In this document: positions 36,103-44,217 of the stretch, piece by piece
How the letters are laid out: the number at the start of each line of letters is the position of its first letter
Numbering within the stretch: the first letter of the stretch is position 1
Source: Pontibacterium granulatum
GTDB lineage: Bacteria; Pseudomonadota; Gammaproteobacteria; Pseudomonadales; Balneatricaceae
Direction of reading: 5' to 3'
Assembly: GCF_029961155.1 (NCBI RefSeq)
Contig: NZ_JASBRH010000008.1
Coordinates: 1 to 64,000 of the forward strand
Length of the DNA stretch: 64,000 nt
Translations under genes and position numbers: made by a program
The notes under the pieces: model-generated
Databases searched by the model: none
The model's input: the letters and a program-made list of their open reading frames with translations, nothing else
Told to the model about the DNA's origin: nothing

Positions 36103-37383
36103 TTATTGAATCGACAAGTCCCGCAGGAACAGGGCAATTTGCGGAAACAGCACCAGCAGAACGGACGAGATCAGCAGCATCAAGATAAACGGTGGTGTAC
36201 CGCGGATAACCTCCATGTAAGGACGACGGAAGATGGCAATTGCGGTGAAAATGTCGCAGCCGAAGGGCGGGGTGGCTGAGCCGATCGCAACCTGCAGGGT
36301 GATCATGATGCCCACCAGTACCGGATCCAGGCCGGAGGAGCGGATCACCGGCAGGAAGATCGGGATCAGGATCAGCATCACCACGATGGGATCCACAAAC
36401 ATGCAGCCGACAAAAAACGCGATCGCGATGGTGATCAGCACCGTGGTGGAGTTGGCTTCTGCCAGATTCAGGCCAGCAATGATGGTCTGGGGGACTTCTG
36501 CATAGGAGAGTGCCCAGGAAAAGCCAGCACCGGCCCCTATCAGGATGAAGACCACCGCGGTGACCAGGCCGGTGGATAAGGCAATGTCCGCCAGTTCCCG
36601 CATTTTGACCGAGCGAAAGATGCACACTTCCAGAATAATCGCATACAGCACGCAGATGGATGCCGCTTCACTGGGGCTAAACACCCCGCCATAGATACCG
36701 CCCACGACGATCAGGGGAAAGCCCGCCGGCCAGATCGCCCGTTTCATCGCTAGGATGCGACTGGCCCACTCCGCCTTGGGTTCGGTCGGAATCTGCTTGA
36801 TCCGGGCATAGATCACGGCGTATAGCGAAAACATGGCCAGAATCAGCAATCCGGGGCCGATCCCGGCGATAAACAGCTCGGAGATGGAGGTGCCCGACAG
36901 CACACCATAGACGATCATGCCGATGCTGGGCGGGATCAGGAAGGCGATATCGGAGGCGTTAATGGTCAACGCCATGGTGAAGGCGTCGTCGTAGCCGGCT
37001 TTCAGCATACGCGGACGCATCGGTCCGCCCACCGCCACCACGGTGGCCTGGGTCGAACCGGACACCGCGCCAAACAGCGTACAGGTGGCGGCGACGGTGA
37101 CGGCCAGCCCGCCGCGGATATGCCCGACGAAGCGCATCACCAGATCGATCAGACGATCGGCGGAGTGACCGCGGGTGATGATGTCGGCGGCAAAGATAAA
37201 CATGGGGATGGCGATCAGTGCCGTGGGTTTCACGCCACTGACCATCTGCTGCACGATTATCGTGGGGTTCAGCATATCGAAAAAGAGAAAAAACGCGGCT
37301 AGGGTGGCGATGATCAGCGGCATCATCATCGGGAATCCCAGCAGCAGAAGCACCAGCATGATGCTTAACATCACTGCAGTCAT
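36103..37383 (-). CDS. dctM: TRAP transporter large membrane subunit
   Basis: A 426-residue DctM-type protein with about 12 hydrophobic segments and family features such as VAVGGPMRPRMLKAGYDDAF, SDIAFLIPPSIGMIVYGVLSG and DPIVVMLILIPIFLPV. It forms the Na+-coupled permease core with DctQ and receives substrate from the binding protein at 38065-39093. ATG 37383 has an AAGGA site. It lies 18 bp after dctQ. Confidence 0.93.
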   Translation of the reverse strand: MTAVMLSIMLVLLLLGFPMMMPLIIATLAAFFLFFDMLNPTIIVQQMVSGVKPTALIAIPMFIFAADIITRGHSADRLIDLVMRFVGHIRGGLAVTVAATCTLFGAVSGSTQATVVAVGGPMRPRMLKAGYDDAFTMALTINASDIAFLIPPSIGMIVYGVLSGTSISELFIAGIGPGLLILAMFSLYAVIYARIKQIPTEPKAEWASRILAMKRAIWPAGFPLIVVGGIYGGVFSPSEAASICVLYAIILEVCIFRSVKMRELADIALSTGLVTAVVFILIGAGAGFSWALSYAEVPQTIIAGLNLAEANSTTVLITIAIAFFVGCMFVDPIVVMLILIPIFLPVIRSSGLDPVLVGIMITLQVAIGSATPPFGCDIFTAIAIFRRPYMEVIRGTPPFILMLLISSVLLVLFPQIALFLRDLSIQ

Positions 37384-37401
37384 AACGGTATCCTTGAATC
37401 T

Positions 37402-37959
37402 TCAGATCGACTGGCTTTGCTGACTTTCGTCGTAAACATCCAGCGCGTGATAAGAGAGGTAGATATCCGGGCTGCGCAGGTTACGCACAAAGGCCAGACT
37501 GTATTGCAGGCCGCCGATTAAAAAGCCCAGCGGCACGACCAGCAGTGTCCAGTACATCGGGATCTGCAGGGCGGCGGTCAGCATGCCCCGGCGGGCCATT
37601 TTGGCCACGTACAGGGATGCGTAATAACTGAGCAGGAACAGGGTCAGTGCGGTGCTGAGTGTGATCAGCAGCATCAGTAACTTCTTGTTGCGGTCTGATA
37701 GCAGGTCATAGATCGCCGACATACGGATATGCCGTCCTTTACGGGTCACGTAACCCAGCCCCATAAAGGTGATCCAGACCATCAGCATCTGGTTCAGCTC
37801 TTCGGAAAAGTACAGGCTTTGGGAAAATAGGTAGCGGCCAAAGACATTAACGATGGTGTTCAACGCCATCAGCAGGATACCGGCGGATAAACTGAAGGCT
37901 TCGATGCGGCCTAGCCAGTGGTCGAGCTGATTCAGTCGATGAAATACTTGGTGGGACAT
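37402..37959 (-). CDS. dctQ: TRAP transporter small membrane subunit
   Basis: A 185-residue DctQ-type protein with four hydrophobic segments; the EELNQMLMVWITFMGLGYVTRKGRHIRM stretch in the middle is characteristic of the family. It pairs with the large subunit gene directly downstream. A strong stem-loop precedes it in the gap after dctP. Confidence 0.92.
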   Translation of the reverse strand: MSHQVFHRLNQLDHWLGRIEAFSLSAGILLMALNTIVNVFGRYLFSQSLYFSEELNQMLMVWITFMGLGYVTRKGRHIRMSAIYDLLSDRNKKLLMLLITLSTALTLFLLSYYASLYVAKMARRGMLTAALQIPMYWTLLVVPLGFLIGGLQYSLAFVRNLRSPDIYLSYHALDVYDESQQSQSI

Positions 37960-37991
37960 AAAATGACCTGAAGTGGCTGTCGGATAATAGG

Positions 37992-38040
37992 GAGGCCTTG
38001 CCCGCCGCTGGCTTAAATCAAGCGGTGACAGGCAAGCCTC
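37992..38040 (-). other. stem-loop between dctP and dctQ
   Basis: GAGGC-(C)-TTGCC and GGCAAGCCTC pair as an arm of about ten bases with further inner pairing (CCGCT/AGCGG). Hairpins after binding-protein genes often stabilise the upstream mRNA and lower expression of the membrane subunits; that is inferred here. Confidence 0.55.
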
Positions 38041-38064
38041 TGTAGGCAGATCTGAGAACGCGGC

Positions 38065-39093
38065 TTAGTTGAGTGCCTGCTCCAACTGCGCACGTTCATT
38101 CAGGAAGTTGTCCAGCACCTGCTGGCCATTATCACCGACCATGCTGACGAACTTCTGGCGAGTCTGCTCAGCACGGTCGCGGAACTGATCCCGTTCCTGC
38201 TCGGACAGGCTGATGTAGGTCATCGCCGGTTTTTCCTTTAGGATCTTGTCCAGGAACGCCTGCTCCAGACGAGGCACCTCATCCATCATGTAGTTGGTTA
38301 CCTCTTTCATGGTGTCCTTGATCATCTGCTGGCGTTCAGAGGACTGCGCATCAAACCAGTCGCTGCCGGAGATGATGGAGCTGGTGAACAGTTGGTGGCG
38401 GGCCGATACCAGATAATCGGTCACTTCAAAGAACTTACTCTGGTAGATGGAGGAGATTGGGTTGCCTACGCCATCGATGGTTTTCAGCTGCAGCGCACCG
38501 TACACTTCGCCAAACGGCAGTGGGGTTGGGCTGGAGCCCATATCCTTGAAGGCTTCTACCTGCATCGGTGAAACAAGGATACGCATTTTGAAGTTATCCA
38601 GATCCTGAGGTGAGCGGATCGCTTTATTGGTTGCCCAGGCGTCTTCACCTTCAGAATAAATACTCATCAGGCGCAAACCGCTTTTTGCAAAGTCACCCGA
38701 CATACCTTGATAAACCGTTTTAGACTCAGTCATCAGTTTTTTATTAACGTCGTTGTTTTCCGATAGAATAAACGGAATGGAAAACAGCTGGATTTCAGGC
38801 ACAAATGAACCTAGGTGGCCTAAGGAGATATTGGCAAACTGCAGGGCACCATCTGCGACAAGTTCTGTGGCATCAGCAGAGGTGCCCAGGGTGCCGCCGT
38901 AGAATACTTTTACTTCTACCTCGCCACTGGTTTTCTGTTCAATGCGCTTTTTAAACTCCTGGGCGTAAAGGTCCTGTATATCGCCTTGCGATACCTCGAT
39001 GGCATATTTCCATGTTTCTGCCTGAGACATCAGGGCGAAACCACCAAAGGCGAGTGCTGCAATCGCTTGCTTGAAACGTTTCATTAATAGCAT
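38065..39093 (-). CDS. dctP: TRAP transporter periplasmic binding protein, TeaA-like
   Basis: A 342-residue DctP-family protein with a signal peptide ending near SQAET. Mature-region features are YAIEVSQGDIQDLYAQEF, KMRILVSPMQ with the conserved ligand-binding Arg, and PTPLPFGEVYGALQLKTIDGV followed by GNP. These resemble the ectoine-binding protein TeaA as I remember it, including an early Glu and the Arg and Asn positions, although aromatic positions differ. A zwitterionic amino-acid-like solute is therefore likely, not certain. ATG 39093 has a GGAG site. Regulon element D lies upstream. Confidence 0.92.
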   Translation of the reverse strand: MLLMKRFKQAIAALAFGGFALMSQAETWKYAIEVSQGDIQDLYAQEFKKRIEQKTSGEVEVKVFYGGTLGTSADATELVADGALQFANISLGHLGSFVPEIQLFSIPFILSENNDVNKKLMTESKTVYQGMSGDFAKSGLRLMSIYSEGEDAWATNKAIRSPQDLDNFKMRILVSPMQVEAFKDMGSSPTPLPFGEVYGALQLKTIDGVGNPISSIYQSKFFEVTDYLVSARHQLFTSSIISGSDWFDAQSSERQQMIKDTMKEVTNYMMDEVPRLEQAFLDKILKEKPAMTYISLSEQERDQFRDRAEQTRQKFVSMVGDNGQQVLDNFLNERAQLEQALN

Positions 39094-39240
39094 CTAGATA
39101 CTCCAGTTATTATCTTTGTTCTGGAAAGAACGACGGGTTTTAGAAAGGAATAACGCCTTTTTTAAATCCCATCGGTAAGCTGATCGTCCATGTTTTTTGT
39201 ATGGTTAAATTCAGCACTAAATACCTTAGTGGAGCAGGGG

Positions 39241-39290
39241 GGGGTTAAAATAGTTTTATTTGTAGTAATGGATATGAAAAAGAAATGATG
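39241..39290 (-). promoter_or_regulatory. regulon element D: LysR-type operator, TRAP operon
   Basis: In gene orientation it reads CATCAT-N11-ATCCAT (39268-39290), then AAAACTATTTTA in register. The left arm is the most degenerate of the six main copies, but the spacing to TATTTTA is exact. It ends about 150 bp before the dctP ATG. The remaining gap to 39464 holds no gene. Confidence 0.6.
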
Positions 39291-39418
39291 TGGAAAGGGT
39301 GTCGGATAGGAAAATAAAATTACCGCAGTTAAAAGCATGCGGGCATGTTGAGACAGGCCCCTATTTAAATTACTGCTGGTTAGAAAGCAGTAAAAAGGAG
39401 CCTGATAGTGAGTGGTGT

Positions 39419-39467
39419 CGTAATATAGTCAGCGTTGTTTCAAATAAAAAAACACCGACTGATATTA
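39419..39467 (-). terminator. stem-loop overlapping the DUF1028 stop
   Basis: GTAATAT-AGTC and GACT-GATATTAC, with an inner GTTT/AAAC pairing, form an imperfect stem that includes the stop codon. The minus strand carries a seven-T run inside the structure. It is a candidate end of the monooxygenase-RidA-DUF1028 transcript. Confidence 0.4.
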
Positions 39468-40136
39468 CTCGTCACCGGGTACACCAAAGGATTCGGCGTT
39501 AGACGGATCTTTTGCACGGGTGATATAGGCCTGCATCTGTGGCTCGTAGTTTTGCCACACCATGCGTAGTTCATTGATCGGCTCGATATGCCAATCAACG
39601 CGCAGGTCCACCACCGGCCACTGCGGTTGAGCGGCGACGAGCAGGCCGGCAGAGTGCACCGGACCCAGTTCGCCACCGGCGGCAAGTCCGGCTTCCAGTG
39701 CGCTTAGCAGCCGCTCGGCCAGGTGCCCGCTACTGCTTTCGAAGCGGTCGATCATCGCCTGGGGTACGCCGGTATTCTCCAGCAGGTTGCCCATGGCAAT
39801 ACAGTTCTGGCCTTCGGCTGTGGAGAAGATCCCCAGCGCCTGTTCACCGCTGAAAGTGGTGCCTTCACCGGCAGTATTCAAAACGCCTAACTGACGCCAT
39901 TGCACATCGCTGTCTGCTTCGGCCAACGCCGCCATCACCTGTTGAGGAGATTGGCCCTCCTGCAGCAGATCCAGCGCCAGCGGTCCCAGGTTGGGGTTGG
40001 TGATGTTCTGAGTCAGCGCGACGCCGGTGCCGCTGCGCACGAAGGCGCAACGGCTGGCGACACAGATGCTGGAGGAGGTGATCGCACAACCGACCATGCC
40101 GGTATCCGGGCAGATGCCCGCAACGGAAAAGGTCAT
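39465..40136 (-). CDS. DUF1028 family protein
   Basis: A 223-residue protein with the DUF1028 pattern: an N-terminal TFSVAGICPDTGMVGCAITSSS, a central ALTQNITNPNLGPLALDLL, and a C-terminal LRVDWHIEPINELRMVW. The family has an Ntn-hydrolase-like fold and is often encoded with RidA proteins and amine or amino acid catabolic enzymes; its reaction is not known. It lies 3 bp after the RidA gene in a monooxygenase-RidA-DUF1028 unit under regulon element C. Confidence 0.88.
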   Translation of the reverse strand: MTFSVAGICPDTGMVGCAITSSSICVASRCAFVRSGTGVALTQNITNPNLGPLALDLLQEGQSPQQVMAALAEADSDVQWRQLGVLNTAGEGTTFSGEQALGIFSTAEGQNCIAMGNLLENTGVPQAMIDRFESSSGHLAERLLSALEAGLAAGGELGPVHSAGLLVAAQPQWPVVDLRVDWHIEPINELRMVWQNYEPQMQAYITRAKDPSNAESFGVPGDE

Positions 40137-40139
40137 GGC

Positions 40140-40559
40140 TTAGGCCTCTTCTTCTGGGATCACAGCGATAACGTCGATCTCCATCAGCCACTCTGGCTGG
40201 GCCAGTGCCTGTACGACCAGACCGGTGGAGATCGGGAACACACCTTTCATCCACTTACCTGTTTCGCCGTAGACTGCTTCACGGAAACGGGGATCGGTGA
40301 TGTAGGTGGTGGTTTTAACTATGTGGCTCATGTCGGAGCCCGCTTCTTCCAGCAACTGTTTGACGTTTTTCATCGCCTGTTCGGTCTGCGCGCGAGGATC
40401 ACCCAGGCCAACCAGATTACCGTCAAAATCGGTGCCCACCTGGCCACGAACATAAACGGTGTTGCCGGCACGCACTGCCTGGCAGAGATCGTTATCCAGC
40501 GTCTGATTTGGATAGGTCTCTTTGGTGTTAAACATGCGGATGCGAGTATGCGTAGGCAT
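40140..40559 (-). CDS. RidA/YjgF family protein lacking the usual catalytic arginine
   Basis: A 139-residue RidA-fold protein with VYVRGQVGTDFDGNLVGLGDPRAQTEQAMKN-type features and a C-terminal MEIDVIAV that retains the usual Glu. The segment that normally carries the arginine needed for imine deamination reads PISTGLVVQALA and has no Arg. This places it with the Rid subfamilies not shown to hydrolyse imines. It sits between the monooxygenase gene (96 bp upstream) and the DUF1028 gene (3 bp downstream). Its role in the unit is unknown. Confidence 0.88.
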   Translation of the reverse strand: MPTHTRIRMFNTKETYPNQTLDNDLCQAVRAGNTVYVRGQVGTDFDGNLVGLGDPRAQTEQAMKNVKQLLEEAGSDMSHIVKTTTYITDPRFREAVYGETGKWMKGVFPISTGLVVQALAQPEWLMEIDVIAVIPEEEA

Positions 40560-40655
40560 TAACTGACTCCCAAAATGCTGACATATATGTCTGTCTGAAA
40601 AAGGAGATAGGCCCGCAGGCCTATCTTGATGCTGGTTTGGTGCTACGTCCCGGTG

Positions 40656-41924
40656 TTACAGCTGAGATGGGTCGCGGTACTCCAGGTACTTACGCTGGGT
40701 CGCGATGTGGTCAGCAATGTGTTTTGCGTCGTGCCATACACCCCAGATGAAGGTGGAGCCGCGACGGGACAGCCATGGCAGGCCAACAAAGTAAATGCCT
40801 GGCTCGTTGGATACACCACGCTGGTGGGCTGGCTTGCCATTCTCATCAAAGGCATCAACTTTCAACCAACCGTAGTCCAGACCAAAACCGGTTGCCCAAA
40901 CAATGGAGGTGATACCTGCTTCAGCCAGGTCCAGTTCACGAATCGGATTCACCATGCACTCTGGATCTTCCAGCTTGATACGTGCTTCTGGTTCTTCCGG
41001 CAGATCCAGGCCGTTACGCTCGATGTAGGCATCAGCTGCGTCCAGCAACTCGTTGTAGTTCTGATCACCGCGAGCAATGTTTTCTACCAGATCACCCTTG
41101 AAGGTCACTTTGCCGTCGTTGAAAGCTTCGGTCAGACCTACCAGCGTCACACCCTGGTGCGCCATTGCGCGGAAATCAACAGTACCTTTGCCACCATGCG
41201 CACCGGTTACTGCGATGGTTACGTGCTCTGTACCCGGTTTCATCGCAGGCACGTCCCACAGACCTAGAACACCCAACCACCATACGAAGTCGCGGTTGCG
41301 GTATGAGCGTGGTGGACGGTCATGCGCACCGATAGACAGGTATACCTTCTTCCCTGCGCGCTGCAGTTCGTCTGCGATCTGCGCACCGGAGGAACCGCCG
41401 CCGACTACCAGTACACCACCTTCAGGCAACTGTTCCGGGTTGCGGTAATCTGCAGAGTGGATCTGCATCAGGTTGTCGTCTTTAGGCGCGATGGGTGGAA
41501 TCGCCGGCACCTGGAATGGACCGGTCGCCGCAACAACGCGGTTTGCCAAGATGGTGCCTTCAGAGGTCTCAATGGTGAAACCTGCATTGTTTTCGTTACG
41601 GGTAACGCTCTTGACCTCTACACCGGTACGAATCGGTGCATTGAATTTTTCAGCGTAGTCTTCAAAGTAATCCGCAATGCGCTCTTTTGGTACGAATGCA
41701 TCAGGATCCTGATCTTCGAACTCCAGACCAGGAAAACGATCGTGCCAAGCCGGGCCGTTGGCAACCAGGGAATCCCAACGGGCTGTGCGCCAGCGCTCAG
41801 CGATACGATCGCGCTCCAGAACCAGATGAGGAACGCCTTGTTTGCTCAGGTGTTCACTCATGGCTACACCCGCCTGACCGGCGCCAACAACAAGCGTATC
41901 AATTTCGATTTTTTCAACTGTCAT
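40656..41924 (-). CDS. flavin-dependent monooxygenase / NAD(P)-binding oxidoreductase (CzcO type)
   Basis: A 422-residue flavoprotein with two dinucleotide-binding loops: VVGAGQAGVAM near the N-terminus for FAD, and VVGGGSSGAQIA near residue 175 for NADPH. Between them lies VVAATGPFQVPAIP, and a C-terminal VWATGF follows. This is the class B flavin monooxygenase fold, which N- or S-oxygenates or performs Baeyer-Villiger reactions. It is first in a three-gene unit with RidA and DUF1028, under regulon element C. It may carry out the opening oxidation of the imported solute; the substrate is not known. Confidence 0.88.
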   Translation of the reverse strand: MTVEKIEIDTLVVGAGQAGVAMSEHLSKQGVPHLVLERDRIAERWRTARWDSLVANGPAWHDRFPGLEFEDQDPDAFVPKERIADYFEDYAEKFNAPIRTGVEVKSVTRNENNAGFTIETSEGTILANRVVAATGPFQVPAIPPIAPKDDNLMQIHSADYRNPEQLPEGGVLVVGGGSSGAQIADELQRAGKKVYLSIGAHDRPPRSYRNRDFVWWLGVLGLWDVPAMKPGTEHVTIAVTGAHGGKGTVDFRAMAHQGVTLVGLTEAFNDGKVTFKGDLVENIARGDQNYNELLDAADAYIERNGLDLPEEPEARIKLEDPECMVNPIRELDLAEAGITSIVWATGFGLDYGWLKVDAFDENGKPAHQRGVSNEPGIYFVGLPWLSRRGSTFIWGVWHDAKHIADHIATQRKYLEYRDPSQL

Positions 41925-42140
41925 GTCTGAGTCCTACTTTTTTGTTATTCAGTTGTTCAACGGGGTGATGGTTCAGAGGTGTCAGGCGCGTTGCTGGGCG
42001 TCCTGGATTTGATGCACTCAACCCATCTGCGAAGGATCAACTAACCAGGACTCCAGAGGCTCAGGCCTTCTAGTGGGAGTCACGACAGCGGTCATAACAG
42101 TCTCCTCCGATTGCCTGTTCAGGTTATGGGGAAACGTTGC

Positions 42141-42190
42141 ATCGTTAAAATATTATTAAACTTACAAATGGATCAGAAAAAATTATGCAG
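42141..42190 (-). promoter_or_regulatory. regulon element C: LysR-type operator, monooxygenase unit
   Basis: In gene orientation it reads CTGCAT-N11-ATCCAT (42168-42190) with exact AATAATATTTTA in register. Only one arm position departs from the dyad. It ends about 215 bp before the monooxygenase ATG; the leader has no other gene. Confidence 0.72.
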
Positions 42191-42357
42191 GGCTTCAGGC
42201 CCAAAGATACGTGCGTTTCAGCGTGATGAATGGAAAACTAGCGCGCAATTTAGGTAGGGTTACGCGCTCATTCGGTTGGAATGAAACCGTCGTGGGACGG
42301 TCTACCGACAGCGACTATGTGGCATGAAAATAGAATTGGATGGTATGGATAAATACG

Positions 42358-42885
42358 ATGATAAGCGCGCTGAAACAACGTTTGCTTACCTCCGCATGGT
42401 GGTTCTCCCAGCTGAAAACTGTGCTGATCATGGTTGTGATCGTGTCGGCGGTGGCGTTTTATCAACAGCGCAATATGGTCTCGGGTGTTGCTCCAGCGCT
42501 GGTGTTGAACACGCTGGAGGGCAAAACCTACAACCTGCAGGATGAACTCGCGAAAGGCTCGCTGCTGGTGTACTTCTGGGGCAGTTGGTGTGGCATCTGC
42601 AGTCTCACATCCCCTGCAGTCAGCGATATAGCGCATGACAACAACGTACTGACGATTGTGCTGGCCTCGGGAAGCGATACCGAGGTGCAGCAGTACATGG
42701 ACCAACACGGTTACCAATTTACCACCCTGAACGATGATAACGGACTGATCAGCCAACAATGGGGTGTGACCATTACACCGAGTCTGTTTTACCTGAACAC
42801 CGAGGGTGAGATTACGCAGGTGAGCGCCGGCTTGAGCAGTGAGTGGGGGATGCGCTTTAAACTCTGGCTGGCGCGATTTATATAA
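42358..42885 (+). CDS. membrane-anchored thioredoxin-like disulfide protein (ScsD/TlpA type)
   Basis: About 175 residues: an N-terminal membrane anchor (LKTVLIMVVIVSAVAFY) followed by a thioredoxin fold with the active-site run YFWGSWCGICSLTSPAV (redox motif CGIC) and the cis-Pro region ITPSLFYL. It should act in the periplasm on disulfides. ATG 42358 is used; ATG 42340, six codons earlier, is about equally plausible because neither has a strong ribosome site. It stands alone, converging on the SemiSWEET gene. Confidence 0.85.
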   Translation: MISALKQRLLTSAWWFSQLKTVLIMVVIVSAVAFYQQRNMVSGVAPALVLNTLEGKTYNLQDELAKGSLLVYFWGSWCGICSLTSPAVSDIAHDNNVLTIVLASGSDTEVQQYMDQHGYQFTTLNDDNGLISQQWGVTITPSLFYLNTEGEITQVSAGLSSEWGMRFKLWLARFI

Positions 42886-42918
42886 CGCTTCCGTTATTCA
42901 CAACCGCCATTATGAACG

Positions 42919-43188
42919 TTACTTCTTATTCTGCATGCGTTTACGTAGCGTAAGCCACAGTACCATCAATGCCAGCACCAGTGTCACCATGTTGGCGAGC
43001 AACATCGGCAGGTCATCCATGATGATGCCGTAGGTTAACCACAGGGCGACACCCAGTGTGAAGATGGTGTACATATGCAGTGAGATCCCATCCACGTTGC
43101 CGGTACGCAGGATCTGGATTACCTGGGGCACAAAGGCGCAGGTGGTGCAAAAGGCGGCCATCAGCCCGATTATCGTGGTGCTATCCAT
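42919..43188 (-). CDS. SemiSWEET/PQ-loop sugar transporter
   Basis: An 89-residue protein with three membrane helices and the SemiSWEET features FVPQVIQILRTGNVDGISLHMYTIFTLG in pieces: the PQ motif in helix 1 and the SLHMY segment in helix 2. SemiSWEETs dimerise to form a sugar channel. ATG 43188 is taken; a TTG lies directly upstream in frame. Confidence 0.88.
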   Translation of the reverse strand: MDSTTIIGLMAAFCTTCAFVPQVIQILRTGNVDGISLHMYTIFTLGVALWLTYGIIMDDLPMLLANMVTLVLALMVLWLTLRKRMQNKK

Positions 43189-43364
43189 CAATTATGTCTC
43201 ATCTGGGTTTGCCCGCTAGTGGGCAACAGAGCGCGGGCCTGCCTTGGGTAAATATTGGAAAAGCGGTGCAAATCCGATCGGCTAAGCTCGGGCAAGTTTG
43301 GCGAGATTAGGTTTGTTTTTCAGACGTTGCAAGCAATTGGCGGCAAATAAAGCTTTTTAATGTG

Positions 43365-43396
43365 AAATTTATGTGATCCTTGAATCACATAAATTT
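43365..43396. repeat. perfect 13-bp palindrome in the SemiSWEET-nqrM gap
   Basis: AAATTTATGTGAT and ATCACATAAATTT pair exactly around a 6-nt loop. It contains TGTGA-N8-TCACA, two bases wider than a standard CRP site. It may be an operator for the SemiSWEET gene, about 180 bp downstream on the minus strand, or a bidirectional stem-loop. Confidence 0.6.
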
Positions 43397-43472
43397 GGGT
43401 AGTGCTAAAGGGGCTTTGGGTGCGGATCAGGATCTGACGTGCGTTGCATTCGAGACGCAGGGGCGGAAAAGA

Positions 43473-43500
43473 TAAAGGGGCTACTCAGTAAGCCCCTTTA
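43473..43500. terminator. terminator after nqrM
   Basis: TAAAGGGGCT/AGCCCCTTTA with an 8-nt loop, 20 bp after the nqrM stop on the minus strand. The following TCTTTTCC tract is modest. Confidence 0.7.
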
Positions 43501-43520
43501 TTGTATGAGATATCGTGCTG

Positions 43521-43757
43521 TTACTTGGTCAGTTCGTAAGACAGTTCGTCCGTTTTGGCAGCAGCGGTTTTTTCGTTCTCGCTTTCACACTTGTTCGGAT
43601 CGTCACCGCATACCGGGCAGATGTAGTTTTCTTCGCCCATCGCCTTACCAACACCACCGCAGGAGCCTTTGATTGGGTTACGGCCCATCAGTACACCCAC
43701 GGATGCACCTACGATCACAACCAGCAATACAACAAAGGCAAGAAATACGGTTTCCAT
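43521..43757 (-). CDS. nqrM: (Na+)-NQR maturation protein NqrM
   Basis: A 78-residue protein with one N-terminal membrane helix and four cysteines in the NqrM pattern: GRNPIKGSCGGVG followed by CPVCGDDPNKCE. NqrM is needed to place the Fe centre between NqrD and NqrE of the sodium-pumping NADH dehydrogenase, so the cell should have Na+-NQR elsewhere. ATG 43757 has an ideal AGGAGG site; longer in-frame starts are rejected. The family gene is usually next to nqrF, but here it stands alone. Confidence 0.9.
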   Translation of the reverse strand: METVFLAFVVLLVVIVGASVGVLMGRNPIKGSCGGVGKAMGEENYICPVCGDDPNKCESENEKTAAAKTDELSYELTK

Positions 43758-44217
43758 TAGCCACCTCCTGTAAGTGGGCAAAGCTGCTGAGAGGCCCTTA
43801 AGTATCACCAGAGGCGTTCAGCAGGGAACAATTCGATTATACGCATAGCCGCACCAGGCGGTAATTTGAGCAATTGTACCACTTCTCCGCCTGTGCTGGT
43901 CAGTTTGTGCGCGCTAAGTCTAATGCCATCATGCTCATATTTAAAGTGTATGTTGTTTGCACGTTTTGTGCGTCCATGAAAAGGCGTCTGTTGTCCGCGT
44001 TATGAAATTTACTCTTCGAGTAGCGATGCTGGGTATGGAAATTGCTGGAAAAAGTGGCGAGCGTTTTTTTTGGGATTTTAGCGACAGGATTGTTCATCTG
44101 TTTGCCGATTGAGCAGATGTCAGGGGCAAACAGAGGACAGTTATTGCCGCTTCGATGGTGCGACGTAACACCGAATTTCCCAGAAAACGATAACAATGGA
44201 ATGGGCAAGGACTGCAT
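43758..44217. other. gene-free region
   Basis: About 460 bp between the divergent nqrM and the 576-residue gene. A minus-strand open frame at 43900-44217 has no protein-like features and no ribosome site. I see no clear regulatory element beyond AT-rich patches. Confidence 0.4.

Noticed and set aside
30783-41924. Firm assignment of the region as an ectoine degradation cluster
   Set aside because: The TRAP-USP order and enzyme set are suggestive, but no ectoine hydrolase is present and the monooxygenase/RidA/DUF1028 unit is unexplained, so it is left as one hypothesis.
43372-43389. CRP binding site (TGTGA...TCACA)
   Set aside because: The half-sites are separated by eight bases instead of six and sit inside a larger perfect palindrome.
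43900-44217. Minus-strand open frame of 105 codons
   Set aside because: Low-complexity composition without ribosome site or family features, in a promoter-like gap.
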